Made by a program: the position numbers and the translations under genes
Shown here: in pieces, positions 26,121-34,588 of the stretch
Layout of the letters: each line of letters begins with the position of its first letter
How positions within the stretch are numbered: the first letter of the stretch is position 1
Source of the DNA: Halogeometricum limi
Lineage (GTDB): Archaea; Halobacteriota; Halobacteria; Halobacteriales; Haloferacaceae
NCBI RefSeq assembly: GCF_900115785.1
Contig: NZ_FOYS01000006.1
Coordinates: 174,411-238,410, forward strand
Length of the DNA stretch: 64,000 nt
Reading direction: 5' to 3'
Notes under the pieces: generated by a model
What the model was told of the DNA's origin: nothing
Database searches by the model: none
The model's input: the letters and a program-made list of their open reading frames with translations, nothing else

Positions 26121-26341
26121 AGTTGATTTCGCGGAACCCGCGTGAACTGTGTGAGCAGTTCGGTTTCGGCCACGAACGCAGCGAAGTGGCACCGAGTCGC
26201 GTGTCGAGACGCCTGCACTGTGTACTCTCGCGTTCCGTACCGAACTGTCACCGCCCGAAGACGTATAAATCCTTCACACCAGGGAGTGAAACGAAGTGTC
26301 ACTCGACGTATCTGAGTCCGGCGGAGTTCGAGGCGTGTCGG

Positions 26342-26923
26342 TTATCGACCGAGTTCGGCGTCTCGAACCGCCTCTTGGAGGCGTGACCCCTGGGGTATGG
26401 CGTCTCGAAACAGCACCGAGTCGAACGGAACGTCCGCGTTGACCGAGAGGAACCCGAGTTCACCCTCGTCGGCGCCGTCGAGGTTCGTCAGAAACGCCAC
26501 TTTCCGGACGGCGGGAACGCCGTCGACGTTGGCCTCCGGCGCGACACTCCCGTACAGTCGTCGGTGTTCGGCGACGTGTTCGACGCAGGCCACCGTCGGC
26601 GCGAAGAGGAGTAAAAAGTACACACCCGGTCCGTCGCGCGCGAGTTTCCGCCGAATCGAGTGCTCGTCGTCCTTGTAGAAGTAGCGCTCCATGCGGCGGT
26701 ACTGCCGGAGTATCTCGTTGGCACCCGAGGCGATTCTGACGGCCGGGTCGGCTTTCAGTTCGACGAGATAGTCGACCGGTTCGGCCTCGCGCGTGCGCGC
26801 GTACACGTCGACGGCCCCCCTGTTTCCGTAGTGGTCGTAGGGTTCTTCGAGACGAACGTCGCTCTCCCCGAACGCCGCCTCGAAGTGTTCGACGACTGCC
26901 GTCGCCAGTTCGTCCTCGCGCAT
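26342..26923 (-). CDS. Uncharacterised protein with a PD-(D/E)XK-like nuclease motif
   Basis: The 193-residue product is not a family I recognise with certainty. Near residues 35-58 it reads GAVDVYAR, then VDYLVELKAD, which fits the D...ExK arrangement of the restriction-endonuclease-like fold; an upstream Glu in the first helix (DELATAVVEHFE) would complete the site. A basic central stretch (RQYRRMERYFYKDDEHSIRRKL) could contact nucleic acid. The C-terminal half has alternating beta and helical segments. It is a single-gene unit. Nuclease activity is inferred from motif spacing only. Confidence 0.6.
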   Translation of the reverse strand: MREDELATAVVEHFEAAFGESDVRLEEPYDHYGNRGAVDVYARTREAEPVDYLVELKADPAVRIASGANEILRQYRRMERYFYKDDEHSIRRKLARDGPGVYFLLLFAPTVACVEHVAEHRRLYGSVAPEANVDGVPAVRKVAFLTNLDGADEGELGFLSVNADVPFDSVLFRDAIPQGSRLQEAVRDAELGR

Positions 26924-27124
26924 CTCTCGTCCGGAGACAACGGTGTCGCAGATTTAGCTCTCCCGGTTCGATGAACGGCAAACAAATACTTTTTGAAGAA
27001 CTACTGTTTTTCAGAATATTCTCTAATAGTTAATTGTTTTGCCGCCCAATCGGCGTTTTTCGTACGTTAATTGTCTGTAAAAGAGGACAATCTATATTAG
27101 CTATACCGTTAATACAGTGTTAAG
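26924..27124. other. AT-rich intergenic stretch
   Basis: The 200 bp between the nuclease-like gene and the membrane-protein gene are AT-rich. They hold a short inverted repeat (ATTGTC at 27070-27075, GACAAT at 27086-27091) and a TATA-like TCTATATTA at about 27091-27099, placed about 30 bp before the ATG at 27125. No gene or RNA was recognised. Confidence 0.5.
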
Positions 27125-27622
27125 ATGCAGCTGGGTGGAGAAAACGCACGGGTGTGGGAGCTCGTACAGCACAGAAACGGACGGGCGGTCGTCATCGGAC
27201 TGCTCTGGTGGACCGTCGCGCTGGGAAGTATCGCCGTGTTGAATATTCCGCCGACGAACCGAGTCGCGGGGATGGTCGTGTTCGGGGCGACGGTGTTCGG
27301 CGCGCTGTGTGCAGTCGGCGCACCGCTCGGACTGGACCGAACGCTCGTCGCGTGGGTCGGGACGAGACTGCTTGCCGTCGCCGCCGTCCTCGGCGTCGTC
27401 GCGGAGGCGGTACGTGCGACGCTGTTCGCCGGGACGCCTCCGGCAGTCGCGTACACGCAGACGCCCGCCGAGATTCCCGCCGTCGTCGCCGGGTGCGTCG
27501 CGTCGTTCGTGCTACTCTACAGCGTCGGTGCCGTTCTCCGAGTCGGCGCTCGTCGCCGCCCCCGATTCGGCGTCGTCGGCGCGGTACGGGACGGACTGTT
27601 CGCCGGGCGGACTGAGCGATGA
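27125..27622 (+). CDS. Four-helix membrane protein of unknown function
   Basis: The 165-residue protein has four predicted transmembrane helices (about 21-41, 48-68, 78-97 and 117-140) and a basic C-terminal tail. No motif points to a function. The TATA-like element about 30 bp upstream suggests a leaderless single-gene transcript. It precedes the lipoprotein/spermidine-synthase-like operon by 92 bp on the same strand, but a separate promoter (TTTTAACG near 27683) lies between, so co-transcription is not assured. Confidence 0.7.
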   Translation: MQLGGENARVWELVQHRNGRAVVIGLLWWTVALGSIAVLNIPPTNRVAGMVVFGATVFGALCAVGAPLGLDRTLVAWVGTRLLAVAAVLGVVAEAVRATLFAGTPPAVAYTQTPAEIPAVVAGCVASFVLLYSVGAVLRVGARRRPRFGVVGAVRDGLFAGRTER

Positions 27623-27714
27623 GCCGAGGCAGGCGTCTCCGGTACACTCACTGAGCCGGGAGAGTTCACTGGTCCGACAAGATTTTAACGCCCTACCGCG
27701 ACGTCGAAGACGAG

Positions 27715-28422
27715 ATGAGACGCCGCCGCCTCCTCCAACTGTCCGGTGTCGCCGTCACCGCGGCCGTCGCCGGATGTCTCGGAAACAACCCCCCGCCGCC
27801 GCGCCGGTCGAACGCCATCTCGGACGTGGCGTTGGGCGACCAAAGCGAATCGCTCACCGTGAACGTCGCCGACGACCCGTGGGTGATGTCCCGCTACGAC
27901 GCCGACACCTCGGGGTCGCTCGCCGAACCGTCGTCGGTTCTCGCCGCACTCAGCCCCGTCGGCCTCGCGAGCGCCCAGAAAGGCGGGGGCCGGGGCGGGT
28001 CCGGAGCGACCGGTCGCGGGACGGGCGGATATACGACCGCGCCGCGAACGGGCCACGGCTACGCCGTCTACCACGGCGGCGACGACGACGACGAGTGGTA
28101 CGAGAACCACCGAGACGAGGTGCAGAGGTACGGTGCCGCCGCCGGAGCGCTGGGATTCGCCTATCTCGGTTCGAACGCCGCGTTCACCGACGACCCGCCG
28201 GGGCCGGGTCCGGTCCCGTGGGACGAGAAGCGGACCGAACCGAGCGATACCGAGACGTTCGACCTGTCGCGACCCGGATGGTATCGCGTCGCGACGAAAC
28301 TCGACGGCGAGAACGTGAACCACGACTTCGGCTGGGCCGCCGTCGACGTTCGCGTCGACAGCCAGTTCGGCCAAGACAGCTACGACATCGAAGAAGAGTG
28401 GAAAGTATCTCCCCGAATCTGA
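27715..28422 (+). CDS. Tat lipoprotein, first gene of the spermidine-synthase-like operon
   Basis: This 235-residue lipoprotein has a twin-arginine start (MRRRRLLQLSG) and lipobox VAGC near residue 20. A mature domain follows, with a central Gly-rich linker (about 85-105: QKGGGRGGSGATGRGTGG) and a His/Asp patch (YHGGDDDDEWYENHRDE). The C-terminal beta-rich part reads PGWYRVATKLDGENVNHDFG. No family was recognised with certainty. Some bacterial operons that pair a spermidine-synthase homologue with DUF2617 also carry a small lipoprotein (DUF4247), so this may be the archaeal counterpart; that link is an inference from gene order. Confidence 0.75.
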   Translation: MRRRRLLQLSGVAVTAAVAGCLGNNPPPPRRSNAISDVALGDQSESLTVNVADDPWVMSRYDADTSGSLAEPSSVLAALSPVGLASAQKGGGRGGSGATGRGTGGYTTAPRTGHGYAVYHGGDDDDEWYENHRDEVQRYGAAAGALGFAYLGSNAAFTDDPPGPGPVPWDEKRTEPSDTETFDLSRPGWYRVATKLDGENVNHDFGWAAVDVRVDSQFGQDSYDIEEEWKVSPRI

Positions 28423-28453
28423 CCGTCGCGCGGTCCGTCCCGTCGAACACCAG

Positions 28454-30232
28454 ATGACACGACCCTCCCGGACGAAGACGCTCGCCCTCCTCTGCGTGAC
28501 GTTCGTCGTCTCGTTCTGTAGCTTCGCGTACGAGTTCGTCTACTCGGAACTGCTGACGGTGATGTACGGCGGGACAGTGACGCAGTACGTCGTCACCATC
28601 GGCCTGTACTTCTTCAGTCTGGGCGTCGGGGCCGCCCTGTCGGACGACTTAGCGGGCGACCGACCCTCGAACTTCTTCCGAACGGAGGTGTACCTCGCCG
28701 TCGTCGCCCCGGCGGGCTTTCTGCTCGTCGTCGCCCTCAACAGCGTCCGACTGCCGCAGTTCGTCCCGGCCGAACTCGTCTGGGTCGTCGCTCGCTCGCC
28801 CGTCGTCGCCGTCGGGTTCCTCTCGGGGTTCGAGTTACCGCTCTTGACCCGGATGGTCGAAGACGAGGAAGGCGATACGAGCGAACTGCTCCCCGCGTGG
28901 GCGTCGAACGCCGTCGACGCCGTCCACGACGCCGTCGTCCGCCTCCTCGGCGTCTTCTGGCACGTCGAACGGAGCGCCGGCGAGCGGAGCGGACTCTCGC
29001 TCGTCCTCGCGATGGACTACGTCGGCGGACTCGTCGGCGCCGTCGTCTACGCGCGCGTCCTCTACCCGCGACTCGGTCTCGTCCCGACCATCTTCGTGCT
29101 CGCGTTCCTGAACGGCGTCGCCGCGCTCGCGTTCCTCGCGCGGTTCAGCGGACGCTGGGGACTGTTTCGGGGAGAGCGCCGAACGCTCGTCGGCCGGGAA
29201 TCCGCGGCGCTGGTCGCCGCCTGCCTCCTCGTCACCGCCGCCTGCGGGGCGGCCGTGGTCGAACACGAACGCGTCGACCGGTCCGTCTCGGCCGCGTACC
29301 TCGAACAGGACGTGGAGAACGACTACGCGCCCGGCGCGATGGCGGTCACCGTCGTCGGCCAGCAGACGACCACGTACCAACACGTCGTCGAGTACGAGCG
29401 ACGGTGGACGGGTTCGGGGCCGAACCCCTACTTCGAGGGCGAGACGGACCGCTGTCTCCGCCTCGGCACCGCCGTCCAACTCTGTGACAGTTGGGCCGAC
29501 ACCTACCACTCGGGCCTCGTCGACGTCCCGATGACGCGCTTCGCGCACTCGCCGGAGACAGACGTACTCCTCGTCGGCGGCGGCGACTACGTCGCCGTCG
29601 ACCACCTGCGCGAGTACGGCGTGGACGTGGACCACGTCGACATCGACGCGGAGTTCATGGCGTACGCCCGCAACGACTCGTTCCTCTCGTCGTGGCACGA
29701 CGACGCTCACGCGTACGACCGTCTGAACACCACCGCCGGCGACGGCTACGCCTACGTGCAGGAGACGAACGAGACGTACGACGTGGTCCTCTTAGACGTC
29801 CCGGGCGCGACGGACGACGACCTCTTGAAACTCTACTCGACGGAGTTCTACGGGGCCGTCCGAGACAGACTCGAACCCGACGGCGTCGTCGTCACGTGGG
29901 CGTACGACGGCAACGCCTACGGCGACCACGCCAAGGCGTTCTCGAACACCGTCCGCGACGCCGGGTTCACCCGCTACGCGCCGTACTGGGGGTGGGAGGA
30001 CATCGACGCCGACGGCGACGTCGAACGCGTCGAACGGTTCTACGTCCTCGCTCCCGACCGAGCGGAGAACACGACGGGCGCGGCGTTCGACGTGACCCGC
30101 GGCGACGACTACGTTCGGAAGTACGGCGACCGCTACCGCGACGTTCGGTGGCGCGAACTACCCCGCTACAACGGCGTCGAGGTGAACTCCATCTTCGACC
30201 CGAACTACGACATCATCGTCGACCGACAATGA
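28454..30232 (+). CDS. Membrane-fused spermidine synthase-like protein
   Basis: The 592-residue protein combines an N-terminal membrane domain of about seven helices (about 10-260) with a C-terminal spermidine-synthase-like methyltransferase fold. The Rossmann motif is VLLVGGGDYVAVDHL, the acidic strand end is VDHVDIDAEFM, and DVVLLDVPGATDDDLLKLYS replaces the usual D-x-x-D/P-G stretch. Free spermidine synthases lack the membrane part. Such fusions occur in bacteria and archaea beside DUF350/DUF4178/DUF4247/DUF2617 genes and their product is not settled. Here the stop codon overlaps the next start (ATGA). It may transfer aminopropyl or methyl groups at the membrane surface. Confidence 0.85.
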   Translation: MTRPSRTKTLALLCVTFVVSFCSFAYEFVYSELLTVMYGGTVTQYVVTIGLYFFSLGVGAALSDDLAGDRPSNFFRTEVYLAVVAPAGFLLVVALNSVRLPQFVPAELVWVVARSPVVAVGFLSGFELPLLTRMVEDEEGDTSELLPAWASNAVDAVHDAVVRLLGVFWHVERSAGERSGLSLVLAMDYVGGLVGAVVYARVLYPRLGLVPTIFVLAFLNGVAALAFLARFSGRWGLFRGERRTLVGRESAALVAACLLVTAACGAAVVEHERVDRSVSAAYLEQDVENDYAPGAMAVTVVGQQTTTYQHVVEYERRWTGSGPNPYFEGETDRCLRLGTAVQLCDSWADTYHSGLVDVPMTRFAHSPETDVLLVGGGDYVAVDHLREYGVDVDHVDIDAEFMAYARNDSFLSSWHDDAHAYDRLNTTAGDGYAYVQETNETYDVVLLDVPGATDDDLLKLYSTEFYGAVRDRLEPDGVVVTWAYDGNAYGDHAKAFSNTVRDAGFTRYAPYWGWEDIDADGDVERVERFYVLAPDRAENTTGAAFDVTRGDDYVRKYGDRYRDVRWRELPRYNGVEVNSIFDPNYDIIVDRQ

Positions 30233-30852
30233 CTCACGACACCACACATCAGACCGGCGTCCGGACACCCGAGAGCCACACAGCAGACGACCACGCGACG
30301 GACCTCCACTTCGCGTACACGACCGACCCGCCCGACTTCGAACGCTTCGACGTGAAGGCGGTGACGCCGGGCGAACTCCTCGGGACGCCGTGTACGTTCG
30401 CGGTCATCGGCCAGTCGCACCTCGTCTCCGCGCCCGGACTCGGCTACCACGAGGTGTGTTCGTGCGACCCTCTCCCCGCGGCCACCGCGGAGTCGACCGC
30501 CCTCGAACCCGGTGCGACGCAGACGGTGACGTTCGAGAGCGACCACGTCCGCGCGGAGACGACAGTGCAGGTCGAATCGCTCGACGCGTTCCCCGGGGCG
30601 GACGACGCCGACGTCGCCCACCGCTTCGCGCCCGACGCGTGGACGACCATCGCCGTCTCTCCGGCCGCGTACGAGACGTACCACACGTACCCCGAACGCG
30701 ACGCGTCGGTTCGGACGCGGACGCGCCTCGCGCGCGGAGACGGTGAGGCGAGGCGCACGGAGGACGAAACGGAACTCGCAGGCGACGAGACGGAACTCGC
30801 GGGTGACGAGCGAAGACCGGAATCGGACGCGACCACGGGGGGTCGGCGATGA
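30229..30852 (+). CDS. DUF2617-like protein
   Basis: This 207-residue soluble protein overlaps the end of the membrane synthase gene by 4 bp and the start of the next gene by 4 bp. The region PCTFAVIGQSHLVSAPGLGYHEVCSC resembles, by eye, the DUF2617 core, in which a His in a G-x-S-H motif is followed by a Cys some 15 residues later. The C-terminal 40 residues are acidic low complexity with an imperfect repeat of DETELAGDE. The function of DUF2617 is not known; its constant company with spermidine-synthase homologues suggests a shared pathway. Confidence 0.65.
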   Translation: MTHDTTHQTGVRTPESHTADDHATDLHFAYTTDPPDFERFDVKAVTPGELLGTPCTFAVIGQSHLVSAPGLGYHEVCSCDPLPAATAESTALEPGATQTVTFESDHVRAETTVQVESLDAFPGADDADVAHRFAPDAWTTIAVSPAAYETYHTYPERDASVRTRTRLARGDGEARRTEDETELAGDETELAGDERRPESDATTGGRR

Positions 30853-31784
30853 CCGAGCGTTCCGTCAGCGGCGACCTCTCGTTGGCCGGGTCGGAGACGC
30901 CGCCCGTGACCGTCGCCGACCCCGAAGACGTGTTCCTCCAGACCGAGAGCGTCTCGGGTGACCTCCGACTGACCGACGTGGAGTACGTCTTCACGAACCA
31001 GTCCGTCGAGAGCGTCGACGACGAGGCGTCCGCGCGGACGACGCTCACTCCCGGCGAAGACGCCTACGTCGAGTTCGGCGGCGTCGACGGCGACCTGACC
31101 GTCGAGGGCGCGGGAGACGTGTTCGTCCCCGCCGACGCCGCGGCCGGCGGACTGGACGCCGTCGGTGCGGAGAACGTCTACCGCGCCGACGGTCCCGAAT
31201 CCCCGCGAGTGCTGGACGTGGTGACGAACGGGTGGAAACAGACGGCGACGGCGGCTGACCCCGACGAGGGCGTCTACGTCACCGGGGCGAAACACGAGGT
31301 GTCGGTGAAGAAAGTGCGGACGGCCATAGACGTGTACGTCGTCGGCTACGACCACGAGGTGGAGATTTCGGGGCGCGAGGCGGCCGTGAACGTCCACTTC
31401 GTCGGCCGCGACAACACCGTCAGCGTCGGCCCGTACCTCTCGGCGTCCGTCGAGAGCGACGCCGGGTTCGACAACGCGTTGGAGGAGGCACCGTACCCCG
31501 TCGAGGACCTGATAGAGCAGACGAAGTCCGAGGCGACGCGGACGTTCGGTCGGCACAAGATTATCTATCAGCGACCGGCGAGCGACGAAGACTGGTGTCC
31601 GAACTGCGGCGAACCCGCCGACGCAATCGTCGAACGCCACCAGATGGAGGCGTTCTTCCTCCTGGGCTACCCGCTGAAGGTGTACGACCGGAGTACGAAC
31701 CCCGCCCGCGAGTGCGAACACTGCTCGCCGAACACGACGCGAGTGGAGTTGAACAGAGACGAACGCCGGGAGATACTGGGGTAG
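30849..31784 (+). CDS. Beta-repeat protein with C-terminal zinc ribbon, last gene of the operon
   Basis: The 311-residue protein begins with imperfect beta repeats (SVSGDLSLAG, SVSGDLRLTD, GVDGDLTVEG) that could form a small beta-solenoid. A region that is probably globular follows. It ends in a four-Cys zinc-ribbon-like motif (CPNCG near residue 239, CEHC near 285). No known family was recognised. It overlaps the upstream gene by ATGA. The mix of solenoid and zinc ribbon suggests a scaffold or nucleic-acid/protein-binding role. This is description only; no function is assigned. Confidence 0.72.
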   Translation: MTERSVSGDLSLAGSETPPVTVADPEDVFLQTESVSGDLRLTDVEYVFTNQSVESVDDEASARTTLTPGEDAYVEFGGVDGDLTVEGAGDVFVPADAAAGGLDAVGAENVYRADGPESPRVLDVVTNGWKQTATAADPDEGVYVTGAKHEVSVKKVRTAIDVYVVGYDHEVEISGREAAVNVHFVGRDNTVSVGPYLSASVESDAGFDNALEEAPYPVEDLIEQTKSEATRTFGRHKIIYQRPASDEDWCPNCGEPADAIVERHQMEAFFLLGYPLKVYDRSTNPARECEHCSPNTTRVELNRDERREILG

Positions 31785-31812
31785 TCCGTCCGACTCGACG
31801 GGCACCCCGAGG

Positions 31813-31820
31813 TTTAAATA
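31813..31820 (+). promoter_or_regulatory. TATA box for the K+ channel fusion gene
   Basis: TTTAAATA sits about 85 bp before the ATG at 31902, which implies a leader of about 60 nt. It also marks the end of the upstream operon, whose stop is 29 bp earlier. Confidence 0.5.
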
Positions 31821-31901
31821 CCAATCCACTGAATAATCAGCAAATCAGACGGTTCGGGCGCGACCGAACCGAATCGACGCGGCCTCCGACCCCAAACGAC
31901 G

Positions 31902-34367
31902 ATGCACGACTCACAGCAGAGACACGCCGGCGTCGGCACCGACGAAGACGCGACGACCGACAGTGAGACGACCGGCGACGAATCGACCCGTGGCGAATCG
32001 ACCGGCGGCGACCCGACGACGAACGGGCGGTACCCGACGGCGCACGCCCGAACCCGCGGAGACGCAGACGGCGAACGGAGCGGACGCTGTCGGTACACGT
32101 TCGACCCCACGGAACGGACGGACGCGAGTCTCCGGACCACGTGGGAGTGCCCGCATCCCGCGCACCGAGAGAGCAACGTCTGCGTGTTCCACCTCTCGGC
32201 GGACGAACGCGCGGCACTCGACGTGAGTCCGAAGGACGTCGTGGACCGCCTGTTCGAGAACCTCCACGCCGACGACCCGCGGATGAACGAGTACGTCGGC
32301 GCGTCGCTTCCGAACTTGCCGCTCACCTACCAGCGAGTCGACGGCGAGACGAACCACGTGCTGAACTTCCAACACGCCGAAATCGAGGGCATCGACCTCA
32401 CGCACGGCCACCTCGCGCACGGGCTGAACGTCCGGGAGGCGACGCTGGGCCGTGTCACCTTCGAGGACGCCACCGTCACCGGCGACGTCGAAGCGGAGGG
32501 GGCCGTCGTCACCGACGCGTTGGACACGAGCGAAGCGACGTTCGAACAGGACGTCCACTTCGACGGCGCGACGTTCGAGGGACCGGTCGTCTGCGACGAG
32601 ACGACGTTCGAGGAGGATACGACGTTCGAGGACGCAACCTTCCGCGAGACGGTGGCGTTCCGTAACGCGACGACGAGCGGAAGCAGTCACGTCCTCGCGG
32701 ACCACATCTCCTTTGCGGGCGCGAACTTCCGCGACGAGGCGCACTTCCGACAGACCGACTTCCAGTACGTCACGTTCGCGGACGCCACGTTCGAGTCGAG
32801 AGCGGACTTCGAGCACACGAACTTCGAGGGCGACACCGTCTTCGACGACTGTGTGTTCGCCGACGTCGCCGACTTCGACGAGGCGCGCTTCTCGCACGAC
32901 GCCGGGTTCACCGGCGCGCGGTTCGAGGCACTCGCGGAGTTCCGCGGCGTCGAGTTCGACGGCGGCAGTCGAACCGCGAGCGACGACGTGACGTTCGAGG
33001 ACGCCGTCTTCGAGGGCGAAGCAGACTTCAAACTCGCTCGGTTTCGGTTCGCGGACTTCAAATCTGCCCGCTGTCGCGGGGAGTTGAACCTCGATAGAGC
33101 CACCTTTCACGCGCGCGCGGAGTGCCGCGAGTTGGTCGTCGAAGGAGAGACGAATCTCCACCGCGCGACGTTCGCCGCCCCCGCGGTGTTCGCGGACGCG
33201 CGGTTCGAAGGCGACGTCGGCGGCGTGGAAGCGACGTTCGAGTCGGACGTCACGTTCGGCGAGAGCGTGTTCGCGGCGGCGGTGACGTTCGACGACGCCC
33301 GGTTCCTCGACGACACCGCCTTCGAGAGCGTCACGTTCGAGGCGGACGCGCGGTTCCGGGGGACGGCGTTCGAGGGCGGCGCGAACTACCGCGAGCAGAA
33401 CTGCTCGTTCGACGAGACGACGTTCGAGGGCGACGCCGACTTCGACGGCGCGCGCTTCACCAACGGGTCGTTCTGGGACACCACCTTCGAGGGCGTCTGT
33501 TCGTTCCGCGGCGCGGTGTTCGAGGAGTCGGCGACGTTCCGCGTCCGGTCGGGGCTTCGTCCGACGTACGTCGACCTGACGGACGCGACAGTCGAGAGCG
33601 GAAACATCGTCGAGTCGGGCGGCAGCGTCGTCCCGTACGACATGACGAAGACGACGCTCGGCGACGTACGACTGGAGGGTGAGAGAGCCGAGGGCGACTT
33701 ACTCGACCACTTCAGGTTCTGTCTCACCGACTTCGACGGCTTCGACTTCAGCAACCACCACGCCTACCTCGAACGGAACGACTGGACCATCCACGACTTC
33801 GACGAGAACGAGGCGACGGGGAACTACGCCGTCGAAGCGACGAACGAGACGATAGAGGAGACGTACCGGAAGGCGCAGGCGAGTGCGAACGACGTCGGCG
33901 ACACGCCCGCGAGTCGAGAGTTCGAGTTCAAGCGCTACTACTACAACCGCAAGAAGAACGCGGACATCCTCCTGAACGAGTACTCGCTGAACGCGTGGAG
34001 TCGCGTGAAGAAGTCCGCGAGCGTCGGTCTGAACCTGTTCATGCAGGTGACCTGCGGGTACGGCAATCGGCTGCCGCGAATCGCCGCGTGGACCTTTCTG
34101 CTCCCCGCCGTGTTCGGCATCTTCTACGTCCTCGGCGGCCCGTTGGAGACGCAGGCGGGCGTCGTCTGGAACTCGGCGGACCCCGCTGGAACGCTGTTCG
34201 ACGGCCTCTACTACAGCTACATCAGTTTCAGCACCGTCGGCTACGGCGATATTAACCCCCTGGGGTGGATGGCGCGCCTCTTCGCGATGAGTCAGGGGAT
34301 GTTGAACGGACTGTTCTTTACCCTCCTGACGTTCACGCTGTTCAAACGCGTCCTCGGAGGGAGCTAG
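31902..34367 (+). CDS. Pentapeptide-repeat protein fused to a two-helix potassium channel
   Basis: The 821-residue protein has four parts. An acidic disordered N terminus (about 1-60) is followed by a probable zinc-binding Cys/His cluster (about 62-98: CRYTF, CPHPAH, CVFH). A long pentapeptide-repeat right-handed beta-helix (about 150-560) has dozens of ATF/ANF/ARF turns. A helical linker leads to a C-terminal pore module with one helix (IAAWTFLLPAVFGIFYVL), a P-loop carrying the exact K+ filter TVGYGD near residues 778-783, and a second helix (MLNGLFFTLLTFTLF). Two-helix pores work as tetramers, so four solenoids would hang on the cytoplasmic side. No RCK/TrkA-N domain is present; the solenoid may be the gating or anchoring module. 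Confidence 0.9.
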   Translation: MHDSQQRHAGVGTDEDATTDSETTGDESTRGESTGGDPTTNGRYPTAHARTRGDADGERSGRCRYTFDPTERTDASLRTTWECPHPAHRESNVCVFHLSADERAALDVSPKDVVDRLFENLHADDPRMNEYVGASLPNLPLTYQRVDGETNHVLNFQHAEIEGIDLTHGHLAHGLNVREATLGRVTFEDATVTGDVEAEGAVVTDALDTSEATFEQDVHFDGATFEGPVVCDETTFEEDTTFEDATFRETVAFRNATTSGSSHVLADHISFAGANFRDEAHFRQTDFQYVTFADATFESRADFEHTNFEGDTVFDDCVFADVADFDEARFSHDAGFTGARFEALAEFRGVEFDGGSRTASDDVTFEDAVFEGEADFKLARFRFADFKSARCRGELNLDRATFHARAECRELVVEGETNLHRATFAAPAVFADARFEGDVGGVEATFESDVTFGESVFAAAVTFDDARFLDDTAFESVTFEADARFRGTAFEGGANYREQNCSFDETTFEGDADFDGARFTNGSFWDTTFEGVCSFRGAVFEESATFRVRSGLRPTYVDLTDATVESGNIVESGGSVVPYDMTKTTLGDVRLEGERAEGDLLDHFRFCLTDFDGFDFSNHHAYLERNDWTIHDFDENEATGNYAVEATNETIEETYRKAQASANDVGDTPASREFEFKRYYYNRKKNADILLNEYSLNAWSRVKKSASVGLNLFMQVTCGYGNRLPRIAAWTFLLPAVFGIFYVLGGPLETQAGVVWNSADPAGTLFDGLYYSYISFSTVGYGDINPLGWMARLFAMSQGMLNGLFFTLLTFTLFKRVLGGS

Positions 34368-34588
34368 AGACAGTCACGCACGCCCGGGAGCGGTCCCGAG
34401 CGTTCGGTGACCGCCCGAACCGCGCTGAGATAGCACGTGTCAGGAGTCCAATATCCACACAAAGTACTTATCCTCACCGTGCCGACAATCAGTACATCCT
34501 CATCGGTGTTCGCCCCGGCCGCGGGGTGCCGATTCGGTCGGCGCTTCCGGAGGACGGGACCGAGACGCCGAGCGAGTAGCAACCAACC
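34368..34588. promoter_or_regulatory. Promoter and leader of the S-layer-type gene
   Basis: A TATA-like AGTACTTATCC lies near 34460-34470. It predicts a transcript start near 34495 and a leader of about 95 nt before the ATG at 34589. Long leaders are also known for haloarchaeal S-layer genes. A GGAGG at about 34550 is too far upstream to be a normal Shine-Dalgarno site. Confidence 0.4.

Noticed and set aside
28454..30232. Considered as a plain polyamine-making spermidine synthase
   Set aside because: The large N-terminal membrane domain and the changed acidic motif make a classical cytosolic role unlikely.
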